A stretch of 64,000 nucleotides of DNA from Amoebophrya sp. A120 (lineage: Eukaryota > Sar > Dinophyceae > Syndiniales > Amoebophryaceae): contig CAJINV010000001.1 in NCBI GenBank assembly GCA_905178155.1, forward strand, positions 9,321,865 through 9,385,864, given 5' to 3'. Under the pieces are notes generated by a model. The model saw only the letters and a list, made by a program, of their open reading frames with translations. It ran no database searches and was not told where the DNA came from. Positions 1 to 10,865 of the stretch are shown piece after piece. Made by a program: the position numbers and the translations under genes. Every line of letters starts with the position of its first letter. Positions within the stretch are counted from its first letter, which is position 1.

Positions 1-3000
1 AACCGCGCGATCCCGTTGACCATCGAGGCGCGCAACTTCACGAAGAAGAACGTGGACGTCACGATCGAGATCCACATCAAGCGCGGCGAGAAGCCGGACG
101 GTCTGTCTCTGGCGAACGCGAAGCAGCAAAACAAAAAATTGCAACTGAACGAGGCCGTTGCGCTGGCTTTGCCGCAATCCACCTACAGCGCGAAGCGGGA
201 AGCCGACGACCGCTTCGTGCCGCCGCTGCCGTCCCCGCTGACTGCCGGCGGGCAGGACATTTCGGCCGAGGCTGCGGTGAATCTGCAACTCGACCTTCCG
301 CCACAGCGGAGCCCATCGGGTAGTGCGTCCGTGTCGGCCGGGCGCGCGTCGCGGTCGAAATCCACTGCGGGGGGCGGTAGCAGCGTGGCCTCGTCTCCCG
401 TCTTCGGGGACCAGGATCGGAGCAGCAGCGGGACGGGAAGCAAGTCGCGGGCATCGAAGCAGCAACCGCGCTACTCGTCGATTGGACAGCTGGCGGTGAT
501 GCTGCGGAGCATGTCCGACGCAGAAGTGATGCATTCGATTATCCGAAACAAAGTGAAAGAGCCCCCTCCTGAAAGTTTCCTCTCCATCGGCGGCCGGTCT
601 TTCCACCGGAAATGGATACTGAAGTTGCTCCAGGCCGCCGCTGCCCAGCAACAGCAGCAGCACCACGGGAGTGAGGTACGTCGAGACCACGCATTTGGGC
701 GGTCGAAGGAGAGTACAGGAAATAGTGTGGCGGCTGATCCACATCTCGATGGCGCCGTCGCGCCCGCTGGTGCGGGGTCCGAAGACGGCTCGGTTTCCTT
801 GCGGACGAACGACAAAAATACTGGCGATCTGCTTGGAAATTCCCGCAGTACGGTGGATTCGAAAGCAGTGCGGCAGACTCAAGGCAGTTTGTCTTTCACC
901 AAGCAGTTTGGCTACATGCAGTTTCGTTGCGACTCCTACACTGTGACCCCAGCGCTCCCGCGGGGTTTAGAATTGGACGAGCAGACTGGCTGCATCTTTG
1001 GGGCGGCGAAAGAGCCCTTCAAGGACACCACGTTTGTCGTCAAGGGCTTCCACAAAGAGCTAAAACCCGATGGACAACCGGTTGCGGAAACCGCTCCGGG
1101 CGTTACGCTGTCCTGCGCGCAACCGGCGCCGCCAACAGACCTCGAGTACGAATCGGCGCGGGGGCATGAGAAGCCGACCTACTGGAAGTCTGCGACGACG
1201 TATCGGTTTCCGGCGCTCGTGGGGTCGTTCGTGGACACGGGGGCGCCGGTTATGAAATATCGGCTTCCGGACGTGCTGTACCGGCACCAGGTCCAACAAC
1301 GGCTCTTCGTTTCCGACACCGATTTTTATGCCGAGGCGATGCGTCGTCTCGACCAGGAGAGCGAGGAGAAGGAAAATCTCAGACAGCTAGCAAAAAGCGA
1401 GCGGCCTTCTCGCGCACGCACGCCGACCAACGCGGACACGCCCACTTCGCAATCACGCCCGCAGCTGGACTTCGAAGACTTTGTGTCGGGCGGGCCCGCG
1501 GCCGCAGTTCTGAACACGCCGCTGAAAGGCGGCGACAGCGCAATCGGTGCCCCGACGCCCGACAGCTTGATGCGGTTACGACGCTACCAGCGACCAAAAA
1601 TCCTGGGCATGGAGATGGACTTCTTCGATCCGCGTCTCTACCGCAACGCGTCCGGACTGGCGGACACGCAGCTCTTCGAGCAAACAGGGGCGCACTGTGT
1701 GGATGCCTCGGTGCTGCACGACGGCAGCTTCTTCAGCATTGACAAGGAGGCGGACCTGAATGCCCTTGGGCTCAGCTTCGACCACCGCACGGGGCGCATC
1801 GTCGGCTTCCTCGTCGCTTCTCCTGCGCTGTTGAGTCGAGTGGAGAGCGCAGCGGGCGCGGCGGGCAATCCGGCCGCAGCATCGGCCGGCGGTGCGGCCG
1901 CTGCGGCTGGTATGGTGGCGTTAACGTTCAAAGTGACCTTTCACGCGGGCGACGGCAACTACAAGGGAAACTTGGCAGAAAGCGGTATCTTCAGCGGTTC
2001 CACTGCAAGCAAGAGCATCAAAAACAGCTTTGGCGAGTGCGATTGCGAGGTGAAGTTGGAGCTGTACCCACGTCACGTGCCGCGCGTGCTGAACTACATC
2101 CGATTGGGCACTCACGTGATCGAGAAGGCCGCCACCGTGTCGCTGAGGCCCCACGAGGCAACTTTGCGTCGCGAAACCGAGAGAGCAGTGAGGCATGCCG
2201 GCCCCATCCGGCAACCCGCTCGCGAAGGATCAGGCGCTAGTGCGGACGACCCACCGGACGGCACTTGTTACGCGGCAGATCAAGGTGCATCACCCGACCT
2301 GTCTCTCGAGACGCCGATCGCGCCGGACGCGCACGTCGGAGCCGTAGAAGCGGATACGCTTTGTCCGCTGGATCCCGATTTCCAGATGATGATCGCAGCC
2401 GGCCGCGATCCCACAGCGGAAGGCGAGCGGGTGCCTCTGTCTGAAGGTGAAACCGCGGACGGTGGCGCAACGACCAGTTCACCGACCGACTCGCTTGCTA
2501 CCGAAGCCACATCCGTGGCGACGGGAACGACCGCGACTGGCCGCAAATCCGCGTCGGCCATGAAGGAAATGCGGCAGGCCAGCCTCACCGGCGGACGGCC
2601 CGTGGTACCAGAGTCCGCCCGAGGATCGGGGGGTCAGGACACAATCGTGGAGACCGCGGCCGCACGTGCTCTCTTGTGGCAAGACCCGCACATCGACGTC
2701 GTGACTCTTCCCGACAGCAGCAAAAAGGGCGACGTGACCTTCAACTTCCGCATTGGGCACCCGGTCAAGCTCTGGCCGCCAGACACGAAGCTGAGCAGCT
2801 TCCACGCCAGCTCGGCGTCGTCCACCACGAGTTCCGCGCTTTTGACCTACTCATTGCAGCCGTCAAACCTCCCTGCGGGGCTGGTTTTTAGCCAACAAAA
2901 CGGCTCGATTCTCGGCGTCGCGAAGTCCAGCGTTGCTGCGCGCAAGTACACGGTAACGGTCAATAACCGGTGGGGACAGGCGAGCTACAGTTTCGTTCTC

Positions 3001-6000
3001 AACATCCCGAAGGGGTCTGCGCCGCCGGCGTTCGTGTACCGCACAAAAGTTTTTTCTGCGTTTTTCAACGCGCCGCGATTTCAGTTCACGCTCGGCTCTA
3101 TCAACAACACCGGCACGGCTATCTTTCAGCAGCCCTACGACACATCCGGGTCCGGGGAGATCCGGTTTCGGCTCGGTGGCGACGAGAAGACCGGCAACTA
3201 CCTGCCGAGTCAAACGACAGCATCGCTATCCTCTAACAGTAGCATCCTCGCGCCGGGTCTGTTTTTCGACCCCTACACGGGCTCGATTGGCGGACACCTC
3301 GGGTTTGCGGAGCCGCGCAACCATTGGAAGTCAAAAACGTCGCTGACCATCATCGCGTCCAACCGGTTCGGCGAGTCTCAGTGCGCGGTGGAATTCGAAA
3401 TTGTGGGTCGCAGCCCCTTTGCGAAGGTGTGTTTCCGCGAGGAGGACAAGGAGCGCCTCGCCTCCGGCCAGTTTTCGGTCGGCAGCCGACTGCTGGTGTC
3501 CGAACCGCGCATCTTTAACACCGAGCGCGAAGCCACCGAGGGGTCGCGGTACTTCTTCTACAATATTACGGAGAACAAGAAACCTACGCTCCACGACCGC
3601 TCCCGGAGTAAGGAAATGCGCATGCTGCAGCCCTTCGTCACGTCTCAGCTCACGGAGCCGGGCTACCCGGAGTATCTGGACTTCGACAATGCCGAATACA
3701 ATCTGTTCCACGACACGTCGCTGCGCCCGCGGTTCGAGCTGCAAGGTAGTCTCCCGGAGGGTGTGTCCTTCGACCGATTCTACGGATTGATCTACGGCGT
3801 CCCCCGCCGGCAGTTCAAAAAGCAGACGGTCACGCTGGTTTGCAGCACGCTGTGGGGCAAGGCGACTGCGAAGGAGAGTTTCGCGATTTACGTGCCGCAG
3901 CCGGAGCCGCCGACCAGTATCGCCTACCCGAGCATCACGCGGCTTTCGCCCATCTGGCGCGTGCCGGTCATGCAGTTCATTTGCGGTCAATTGGCGGAGA
4001 CAGGCGCCGCGAAGGTGGAGCCAAACGTGGCCAACCCGAGCGGCCCGGCAGTGCTGGAATTCCAACTGATCGACAAGGGCGCCTCGCTGCCAAAGGGGCT
4101 GAACTTCAACCCGGTGACCGGGGCGATCGGTGGGATCGTGCCGCAAATCGCGGACAGGAGGGAAGAGACGCTCGCGTTTTCGATTTTGGCGCAGAACGAG
4201 ATGGGACAGTGCTCCACCGACATCGAGATCGAGATTCTGCCGCACCGCGCGGTGTCCTACAAACTTATCGACCGGGAAATCACCACGCTGCTGCGCCAAT
4301 TGAAGAGTCACTTAGAGCAGTTGCTGTCGGTTTTGCCCAGGAGCAGCGCGACTGCGGCCTCCGGAGTTGCAGTGGTAGCGGTGTCATCTCCTGCGGTCGC
4401 TAAAACGGACGACCGACCTGCCGGACGGGCAAGCGCGAGTCTGATGCCGACGGGGCCAACGCATTCGGCCGGCGCGCTGCCGAACCCGGCGCTCATCATG
4501 CTGGAGCAGCTGATCGGGGAGGTGGAGCGATTGGAGCAGCGCACCATCAACATGCAGTCCGCTGCGTGGCCGCACAACTGCGCAAACATGATAGAGGCGT
4601 TGCAGAAGAAACAGGCCCCGAAAATTCACATGACCACGCCCACGGCCATTTCCGTCACGACGTCTAGTAACATTTGCCCCTTCGACTTGATTGGCTTGCT
4701 TTACGAATCCCACTATTGGCTGGAGAACCTGTGGGAAACCAAGATGCTGCCCGTTTGGAGCGAAATCAACGAGGCGCTCGCGAAGGCCAACGCATCGGTC
4801 GCCCGCGCCGACGGGTCCGAGGGCCAGGCGAACTTCCAAGAAGTAGGAACCCTGCCGAGCGGGTTGCAGAAAGTGATTTCCGAGCTGGGCACGCAGCGCC
4901 AGAAGTGGCACGACAAGTTTCAGATGGAGCTGGAGGAACTGTTACCGCAAAGTCGGAAGATCTTGTTGCAAGATTTGGACGTGTACGCAAAACACTACCT
5001 CGGGGTCGCGCTCGCCAAAGCCAACGTCACCGCGGGCGGCGCGGCGCTAGATCCACCTTCGTCGAAAGAGAAGGTCCCGCGTCTGAACGTGCAGCGCTAC
5101 GTGCAGTTGCTGAAAGACCACGAGGAGCTGCGGGTCAAGGCGGAACAGCAGGTCCGACACACGAAACTGCGTCTGGAGTCCACGCGGTCGCTGCTGGAAA
5201 GCGGGAACGACCAGAGCAAGCTGCGCACGTTCCACGAGGTCGGGGCCGTGGACAAAATCACGTCGATGGGCATGGCGCTACTCGCGATGTCCGTCTGCCC
5301 ACTACCCGGTGCGATGGAAGTGTGGTTGGTCTCGAGTGTCGTGATGCTGGCGGAGACCGACCACGCGGGCCGCCACGTGGTCGTCGAGCACCCGCGGACG
5401 GAACCGTTGGCGAAGATCTTCCAGCGCTTCAACACGCATCCCTCGCTGAAAGCGTACGACGAATTCATTCTGGATTGGGAGCCCAGCTTTCAGGACGAGG
5501 ATCGCGAGGAGAAGAGCGCTAGTAGTTCTCTAGTAACCAGTTCTGGTGGTGCTGCACCATCTAGCGCCGGGCCCGCTTCTAGCAAGGAAATCGTGCCAGT
5601 TCGACCTCCACCCGCGGGAGGAGCGCCGGGCGTCCGCGAGACCTGCTGTTTGATCCACAACGCGACGAGCAAAAGTCTGGTGGTCTCTTTGCTCACCGCC
5701 GAGGAAGCGGAGAAGGCGTCGGGGCTGATGCAGAAGGCGCTGCGCCGGCACCCGGTTGGCAACTTTCTGGACAAAAACATGAAGCGCAAGGAGAAAGCGC
5801 GCGAGCATTTTGTGCTCGTGGCCGCGGGAGATATGGTCAAAGTCCCGCTCGAGCCGGAGCCAGAGGACAGCAGCGAGGACGACGATTTTTTGTCGGTAAA
5901 ACGCAAGCCAGAAGTTGTGGTGTCCGCTGACAAGTCCAAGACCGCGGTCGGCGGGGGCCCCGCCGCCGAGATTTCGCGCTACGTCCGCGGGTTTTTCCAC

Positions 6001-6408
6001 TATGGGACCACGTTCGAGAACAAGGGGAAAGCCATCGGCGACGCAGCGCTCGAGCCGGGTCAGGTGATTTCGTTTGTGTGCGTGGAATCGACGGTGCAGG
6101 TGGTGTACCGGACCATCGAGGACCAAAAGATCGCGAACCACCTGGAGATCAAAAACGAGTGCTTTGAGCACTGCAGCGTGAAGGTGACGCAGGACAGCTC
6201 GAAGTTCCTGCTGGAAACGGGCCTGGATCCGGGCTCCTCGGTCTCCTTTCAGGGCAGAAATCCGGTCAGCCGGAAGGTTTTCCAGAAAACCGTCAACTTC
6301 GACGCCAGCTACCACGTTCTAGTCAAACGTGGTGGACAGGACGGGAAATCCGTCGAAGCCGAGCTCTCGGACGGCCAAACGCTCCGCATCGAGGGCATTG
6401 ACCTCTGA
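1..6408 (+). CDS. Giant multi-Ig-like-domain protein, 5' end outside the window
   Basis: The reading frame is open from base 1 to the TGA at 6406-6408, about 2,135 codons with no internal stop, so the true start lies upstream. At least six copies of a He_PIG-like signature (LPxGLxFdxxtGxIxG followed by a beta-strand-rich stretch) are visible near nt 950, 1765, 2870, 3250, 3750 and 4090, for example LPAGLVFSQQNGSILG and LPKGLNFNPVTGAIGG. He_PIG and cadherin-like Ig folds usually occur in large surface or adhesive proteins, so such a role is inferred. Between the modules lie Ala/Ser/Gly-rich low-complexity segments and a short Gln run near nt 645. The last 700 residues lack the signature and include a charged helical stretch near nt 5090-5220. 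I see no signal peptide (the N-terminus is missing) and no convincing membrane segment. The call is sure as a gene and tentative as to function. Confidence 0.88.
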   Translation, partial: NRAIPLTIEARNFTKKNVDVTIEIHIKRGEKPDGLSLANAKQQNKKLQLNEAVALALPQSTYSAKREADDRFVPPLPSPLTAGGQDISAEAAVNLQLDLPPQRSPSGSASVSAGRASRSKSTAGGGSSVASSPVFGDQDRSSSGTGSKSRASKQQPRYSSIGQLAVMLRSMSDAEVMHSIIRNKVKEPPPESFLSIGGRSFHRKWILKLLQAAAAQQQQQHHGSEVRRDHAFGRSKESTGNSVAADPHLDGAVAPAGAGSEDGSVSLRTNDKNTGDLLGNSRSTVDSKAVRQTQGSLSFTKQFGYMQFRCDSYTVTPALPRGLELDEQTGCIFGAAKEPFKDTTFVVKGFHKELKPDGQPVAETAPGVTLSCAQPAPPTDLEYESARGHEKPTYWKSATTYRFPALVGSFVDTGAPVMKYRLPDVLYRHQVQQRLFVSDTDFYAEAMRRLDQESEEKENLRQLAKSERPSRARTPTNADTPTSQSRPQLDFEDFVSGGPAAAVLNTPLKGGDSAIGAPTPDSLMRLRRYQRPKILGMEMDFFDPRLYRNASGLADTQLFEQTGAHCVDASVLHDGSFFSIDKEADLNALGLSFDHRTGRIVGFLVASPALLSRVESAAGAAGNPAAASAGGAAAAAGMVALTFKVTFHAGDGNYKGNLAESGIFSGSTASKSIKNSFGECDCEVKLELYPRHVPRVLNYIRLGTHVIEKAATVSLRPHEATLRRETERAVRHAGPIRQPAREGSGASADDPPDGTCYAADQGASPDLSLETPIAPDAHVGAVEADTLCPLDPDFQMMIAAGRDPTAEGERVPLSEGETADGGATTSSPTDSLATEATSVATGTTATGRKSASAMKEMRQASLTGGRPVVPESARGSGGQDTIVETAAARALLWQDPHIDVVTLPDSSKKGDVTFNFRIGHPVKLWPPDTKLSSFHASSASSTTSSALLTYSLQPSNLPAGLVFSQQNGSILGVAKSSVAARKYTVTVNNRWGQASYSFVLNIPKGSAPPAFVYRTKVFSAFFNAPRFQFTLGSINNTGTAIFQQPYDTSGSGEIRFRLGGDEKTGNYLPSQTTASLSSNSSILAPGLFFDPYTGSIGGHLGFAEPRNHWKSKTSLTIIASNRFGESQCAVEFEIVGRSPFAKVCFREEDKERLASGQFSVGSRLLVSEPRIFNTEREATEGSRYFFYNITENKKPTLHDRSRSKEMRMLQPFVTSQLTEPGYPEYLDFDNAEYNLFHDTSLRPRFELQGSLPEGVSFDRFYGLIYGVPRRQFKKQTVTLVCSTLWGKATAKESFAIYVPQPEPPTSIAYPSITRLSPIWRVPVMQFICGQLAETGAAKVEPNVANPSGPAVLEFQLIDKGASLPKGLNFNPVTGAIGGIVPQIADRREETLAFSILAQNEMGQCSTDIEIEILPHRAVSYKLIDREITTLLRQLKSHLEQLLSVLPRSSATAASGVAVVAVSSPAVAKTDDRPAGRASASLMPTGPTHSAGALPNPALIMLEQLIGEVERLEQRTINMQSAAWPHNCANMIEALQKKQAPKIHMTTPTAISVTTSSNICPFDLIGLLYESHYWLENLWETKMLPVWSEINEALAKANASVARADGSEGQANFQEVGTLPSGLQKVISELGTQRQKWHDKFQMELEELLPQSRKILLQDLDVYAKHYLGVALAKANVTAGGAALDPPSSKEKVPRLNVQRYVQLLKDHEELRVKAEQQVRHTKLRLESTRSLLESGNDQSKLRTFHEVGAVDKITSMGMALLAMSVCPLPGAMEVWLVSSVVMLAETDHAGRHVVVEHPRTEPLAKIFQRFNTHPSLKAYDEFILDWEPSFQDEDREEKSASSSLVTSSGGAAPSSAGPASSKEIVPVRPPPAGGAPGVRETCCLIHNATSKSLVVSLLTAEEAEKASGLMQKALRRHPVGNFLDKNMKRKEKAREHFVLVAAGDMVKVPLEPEPEDSSEDDDFLSVKRKPEVVVSADKSKTAVGGGPAAEISRYVRGFFHYGTTFENKGKAIGDAALEPGQVISFVCVESTVQVVYRTIEDQKIANHLEIKNECFEHCSVKVTQDSSKFLLETGLDPGSSVSFQGRNPVSRKVFQKTVNFDASYHVLVKRGGQDGKSVEAELSDGQTLRIEGIDL

Positions 6409-7139
6409 TTGAAGAGCAACAACTGCGACCTGAAGAACTCTAATACTTTCCATCAGACGACAATTCTAAGATTTGTTTTCGAAGAAACTTTTCATGTGCT
6501 AACGCTGGTAGCTACTCGGTTCAAACAGAAACATCAACAACTGAAGCGAATCAAAAACCACATCCAAAATGGATTTTTCCCGACATGTTCGAGCCTAGCG
6601 CTAAGCTTTACGTTTATTTGTCCTTGAACTGGCAATACAGGCTCGCCATATCAGTTTGGGGTGCTTTCAGGGGGAAGAAGCCATTGACTGAATGGTGCTC
6701 CAAAGTGTTCGAATTTCACGAGCGCCCTAGAGCCTTTTTTCAGAGGGAGGAAAGTTTACTTGAGTTGTGTGCGACCGAGGGAAGGTTTTTCCTGTATGTA
6801 TTTTGGCTGTTGTAATGACAGTGTGGACGGCATGCGAATGCCCCGAAATGCCCTGATTGGTTGAGCGTAAAGTTCAATTCAGTGCCGCCTCGTCGAGGCA
6901 CGCTTGCTTCGGCTTGCTCGACCGGCCGTTACAATCAGACGATGCCATCGGAAAGGCCGTTGCGGTTGTTCCAAACCGTTGCTTGTCCTTGCACTTGGTT
7001 CATGCAGGGCCGCGTCTGTTACTCTTTCGTGCTTTCCGTTACCACTTTTGCAAGCCGGCACCATCAGTTACCTGTTTGAGGAGCACAAGGAAACGGGTGG
7101 TCATTACCGATTTTTGTTGCCGGTGAAAACGACAACATT
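6409..7139. other. Intergenic, AT-richer
   Basis: Only short unsupported reading frames occur. I see no RNA gene, TIR element or repeat. Confidence 0.5.
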
Positions 7140-7712
7140 ATGAGCACGTCACTGAGCCCTTCACCACGGAAGAAATTGCCTCCGCTGTTGCTGGCACAAA
7201 CACCGACGCCGGCTCGAGGAGGTCGGGGTGCGTTGTCGGGCGCAGGAGTGCTAAAGCACCTCGCGCCTGCCGAAAGTAAAAATGACGACGGAGCTCCCCA
7301 GGTAACCGAGGAACGCGTCACGTCCCCCGCGTACAAGAAGCGTATTGCTCTACGAAGTGCAAGCGGTTCTGTAAGCGCAGCGCCTGCACGGTGTTGTGGT
7401 CGCCGACAAGTGGCCAAGTACTTTGTCGGTGCAAGACACAGTTTTGTGAAGGACAAGAGCATCATGAAGATTTCATGTAGAATATTTTGCGGTTGTTCTA
7501 GAATTCGAAATTTTAACTTTTGCGTCTTCCTCCTCGCTCATTTCGTACAAGTTGGAAATCTTCCTGGCTCCAAGTCTTCAATCAATGTATCCAAAATCCT
7601 CAAGACATTTTGCTGTGTGCAACATGAAACTGAGCACACAAGACGCACATCATACGCCGTTGCAGTTCCAAGAATGATGAAAACGACACTCCATGATGGA
7701 CAATTGCAATAA
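7140..7712 (+). CDS. Possible small basic protein (doubtful)
   Basis: An ATG at 7140 opens 190 codons to a TAA at 7712. The first 100 codons have the GC-rich, Pro/Ala/Arg-rich composition of coding sequence in this window (MSTSLSPSPRKKLPPLLLAQ at the start). The second half is AT-richer and Cys/Phe-rich and looks non-coding. GTAACC near 7301 and GTAAGC near 7371 could be splice donors, so the real gene may stop or be spliced before the AT-rich half. I recognise no domain. Confidence 0.3.
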   Translation: MSTSLSPSPRKKLPPLLLAQTPTPARGGRGALSGAGVLKHLAPAESKNDDGAPQVTEERVTSPAYKKRIALRSASGSVSAAPARCCGRRQVAKYFVGARHSFVKDKSIMKISCRIFCGCSRIRNFNFCVFLLAHFVQVGNLPGSKSSINVSKILKTFCCVQHETEHTRRTSYAVAVPRMMKTTLHDGQLQ

Positions 7713-8432
7713 AGCAACATTATCTACAACGCCACGGCAATGTGGATGTGGTTAGAACTCACAAGAAGAGCTTTTTCCTACATAAAACTGACGTTGTTCA
7801 CATGAAGAATTTTGCGTCATTTGTTCGCGAGCTTCCTCGCGTGGAGGATTCAGGCGCGTCAGGAGGTTGAGCGATGACGCCGTTCAGCGCCTGGCGGTCT
7901 CTTGAGTCTCTTGCAGCTGAGCCAGCCGAATCAAGACAGATGAAATGGAGTGCGCCACGTTTCAAGTCTGGAATTCCGAAGCAAGATCTAGACACCTAAA
8001 TCTTGAGAAGTGACGTCTCGGTGGATCTGGGTGTCAGAAAAATAGCAGTAACTACATTGTGGAAGATCATGGTCCTAGGCTCACTTCCATGGTTTTGGAA
8101 ATATCCACGACGATCATAGCACGGCACGTAGATCGATCCGACACGCAAAACGGTCCTTAGTTTTCAATATAAAGATGTTGAGCGACATGGAAAAGGATCA
8201 ATCCGCTTTCAGATCTGAGGCTGTCTACTACATAGTAGTTCGTTATGTTGATATCTGAAAAAAAGATTGCCTGGATACAGCTTAGGGTAAAGTTATCACA
8301 GAATCGGCAAATTATAACAGGACACAAGGATAAGAAAGGAAAGAATAAACAAGGGCAAAGTATTAAGAGTACATTTCGAAAAAAAAGCGAAGTACAACAA
8401 GAGTTTAGCTTTACCATTTTTATTTCACAAAA
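7713..8432. other. Intergenic
   Basis: AT-rich, with only short random frames. It ends at the AAAA-ATG context that starts the next gene. Confidence 0.5.
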
Positions 8433-10865
8433 ATGTCGACCTCTCCTGCGGCGAGCACCTCTGGTGCTGCTTGGAAAACTGTGCAGCTGAAGTTGTCACA
8501 GCATGGCGGAACGACTGCTACCACCCCATCCTGGTTCTGGACGTTTCAGCTCGGATCGCGCAGCTGGCAGGAAGTGTATCAAGAGCAATTGCGAAGAAGT
8601 GTCAATAGCCAAGAAGCGGCAACAGCAAGAACTGCAACTACAACGGCGACCGACAGGACGGGTGTTGATTCGGCAGCGGCTGCAACGGAAAAAAAATTGA
8701 TCGCCACAGCAGGCGCATCGACGGCAACAAAAACTTCTACATCGAGCTCTGCTACAAGGGACGAGACGACCACCAGCACCATCGATACGAAGCTGCACCA
8801 GGACTCGGTTCTCCAGTTTTGGGTCGACGCGTGCAAACGGGAGCTTCCGCAGGAACTCGGAGAGCACGCAGAGTTGATGGACGAGGCAGGCTGGGTGGTC
8901 GGGTTCAGCGGCGACTTCCTGTTCGTGCTCGGCAAGCTAAGCCTGGAGGACCCCCGGCTGGTGGTGCTGCAATTTAAGAGGATCGAGAGGGAGAAAGGGA
9001 TCACGATTCAGGACCTCCTGGCCGTGTTTCTCGGTGCCATATTCGACCCGTTCCACAGCACGAACAGCTCCGCCGGGCCGCGCCGCCCCTTCGAGGTGGT
9101 TCTGGAGTTCTTTCCAGAGGCCGAAGTAGAAGATTCGGGAACAAACAAGAAACCGTCGGACACGGACCTGATCGAGTTCCACCGCATCCTGGCCGACAAG
9201 CTGCGCATCTCTCGGGTGCGGTATGAGGGATACAAGCCGGCCAACGCGCGTGGCAAGTACGAGGAGGTTCCGGTCAAGAACTGGTGCGCGAACTGGTTTC
9301 GCATCGAGATGCGCTTGCCGCTCCTCTTGGAAGGCGAGGACGGTGCGTTTTTTCGGGAAATCGTCGAGAAAGAGCGATGGAAGCCGGAGCCGAATAAAGA
9401 GACGCCGACGCAAACCTTCGCCTTTCGTCAACTGTTCGGGGGGAAGCTGCTGCCCAAATTGCAGAAGGCACTGGTCACGAAGATGAAGCAGACTGACGAG
9501 GATCATGATGATGAAAGTGAAGGAGTAGAAGTAGATGTTGAAAGCGAAGAGACCCGGGCGACGGTTCGGACTCACTTGAAGCAGGCAGAATCTTACTTGC
9601 AGACGGTGAAGAATTTCCAGGACGCCAAATCCGCCGTATTGAAGGAGGCCGCCCATCTGAAGAAGCGGGAGAACGTGTACTGGTCGGTGGCTGTCGACCT
9701 CAACGGCGGGCTGCAGCCTACCCTGGTGATTCGTGGCTGCAGCGAGGGCGGGAAGGTGGAGATGAGCAACGAGGTTTTGATATCCTGAGTAAAAACGTAC
9801 CCACACCAGAGTTGTAATGCAAATCTACATGCTGAAAATGTTTCTCATGCGGAGCTCCATGAGAAGCATTTTCTAGTCGTGTTTTGCAATTTGTCATGCT
9901 CCAATCAGCATGGTGCGCTAGATCTGTGATGCTGCTGAGCTAGCTCAAACAGCACTACACTACGAATCCAAATTTGTCATGCAAAACAGCCAAAACTTGT
10001 GGATTTGTCTAGCCGATTCCCCATCTTGACTCTGGTGTGGGTACGTTTTTACTCAGGATATTTGACCAAGCACCCCATCCGGTTGTTTTGGAACGCCGCG
10101 TACCAAATGCAAAAATGTCTGGGTCTGGAAAGATGCAAGGTTTGTCATGCACATTTTGCGTGACTCCTGATGTCTGCGATGCATGCCCTAGCATCACAGA
10201 TCTTGTGAGGGCTTTCTGATGCCTATACCGCATGAGAAATGCCGTCTCGCCGTGGCCAAAACGAGACCTATTTTGCTGTTCATGCAATACAGATTTTTGG
10301 ATAATGCAGACGCAGCATCACAAGTTGCATTGTTCCAGACCCAGACATTTTTACATTTCATACCGCGGTGCCCCCACCGGAGGCGCTCAGTGACCCGGCG
10401 CTCAGTCGCAACGCTATTTTTGGCCATCCCGCGGTGGAAGAGGTCACGCACAGTCTCTGCCAGACCATGCGGGTGTGCGGTTACCGCCCCTCCTCCGTGG
10501 TGCTCGCCCAGCCGAGCGTGTGCGGGCTGGAGCGGCGCCGCTGCTACGAGCCGTTCTTCCGAACGATCGACGTCACTTGCATTCTAGGGAAGAAAAACTA
10601 CTTTGAGCACGAACTTGGCCGGATTGCCGCAGCGCGGGATGAAAAAGAGGACAACGGCAGGGGGACCTCCAAGTTGTCCAGCAAAAGAACTACACTTTGG
10701 GAGATCGACGGGCAAAGTCTCGTCTGGAATATGGTGAGTGTGCTCGGGGACGATGCGCCAAAGGAAAAAAAACGCGAACTTCTGGAAAAATGCAGCGGAG
10801 CGCTCTATTCGGATGGGGTGCACGCAGAAACTACTTGCAGTCCACCAGTCCTCGGAGGGGCCTGA
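8433..10865 (+). CDS. Unknown protein in three exons split by two introners
   Basis: Exon 1 starts at ATG 8433 and runs to 9780. It would hit a TGA just inside the first introner. Removing 9781-10060 plus one TTTGA copy continues the frame as ...NEV-LTKHPIRLFWNAAY. A second introner at about 10105-10360 separates this 39-nt exon from the last one, which reads AVPPPEALSDPALSRNAIFG and ends at TGA 10863-10865. Excision exactly at the TACC duplication of the second element would be one base out of phase, so its borders must differ slightly. The product is about 630 residues. An Ala/Thr/Ser-rich N-terminal segment (nt 8600-8800) is followed by a folded-looking acidic region (WVVGFSGDFLFVLGKL, LLLEGEDGAFFREIVEKERW) and a Cys-containing tail. 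I recognise no family. GTGAGTG at 10735 could be an alternative donor. Confidence 0.72.
9781..10060. mobile_element. Introner, family A, perfect 31-bp TIRs
   Basis: Bases 9781-9811 (beginning TATCCTGAGTAAAAACGTAC) are the exact reverse complement of 10030-10060. The element is flanked by TTTGA at 9776-9780 and 10061-10065. It interrupts an open frame that resumes when the element and one TTTGA are removed. No sliding of the borders within the duplication gives GT...AG. The same terminal sequence bounds introns near 43.5 kb, 53.4 kb and 53.8 kb. Confidence 0.9.
10105..10360. mobile_element. Introner, family B
   Basis: Left terminus 10105-10130 (AAATGCAAAAATGTCTGGGT onward) and right terminus 10333-10358 are inverted repeats matching at 25 of 26 positions. 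TACC lies on both sides (10101-10104 and 10361-10364). Family B termini recur at 42728-42968 in another gene and, more degenerate, at 17100-17466. Confidence 0.88.

Noticed and set aside
3331-4311. 326-codon minus-strand frame inside the giant gene
   Set aside because: A shadow of the strongly biased codons of the plus-strand gene. The plus frame carries the Ig-like motifs.
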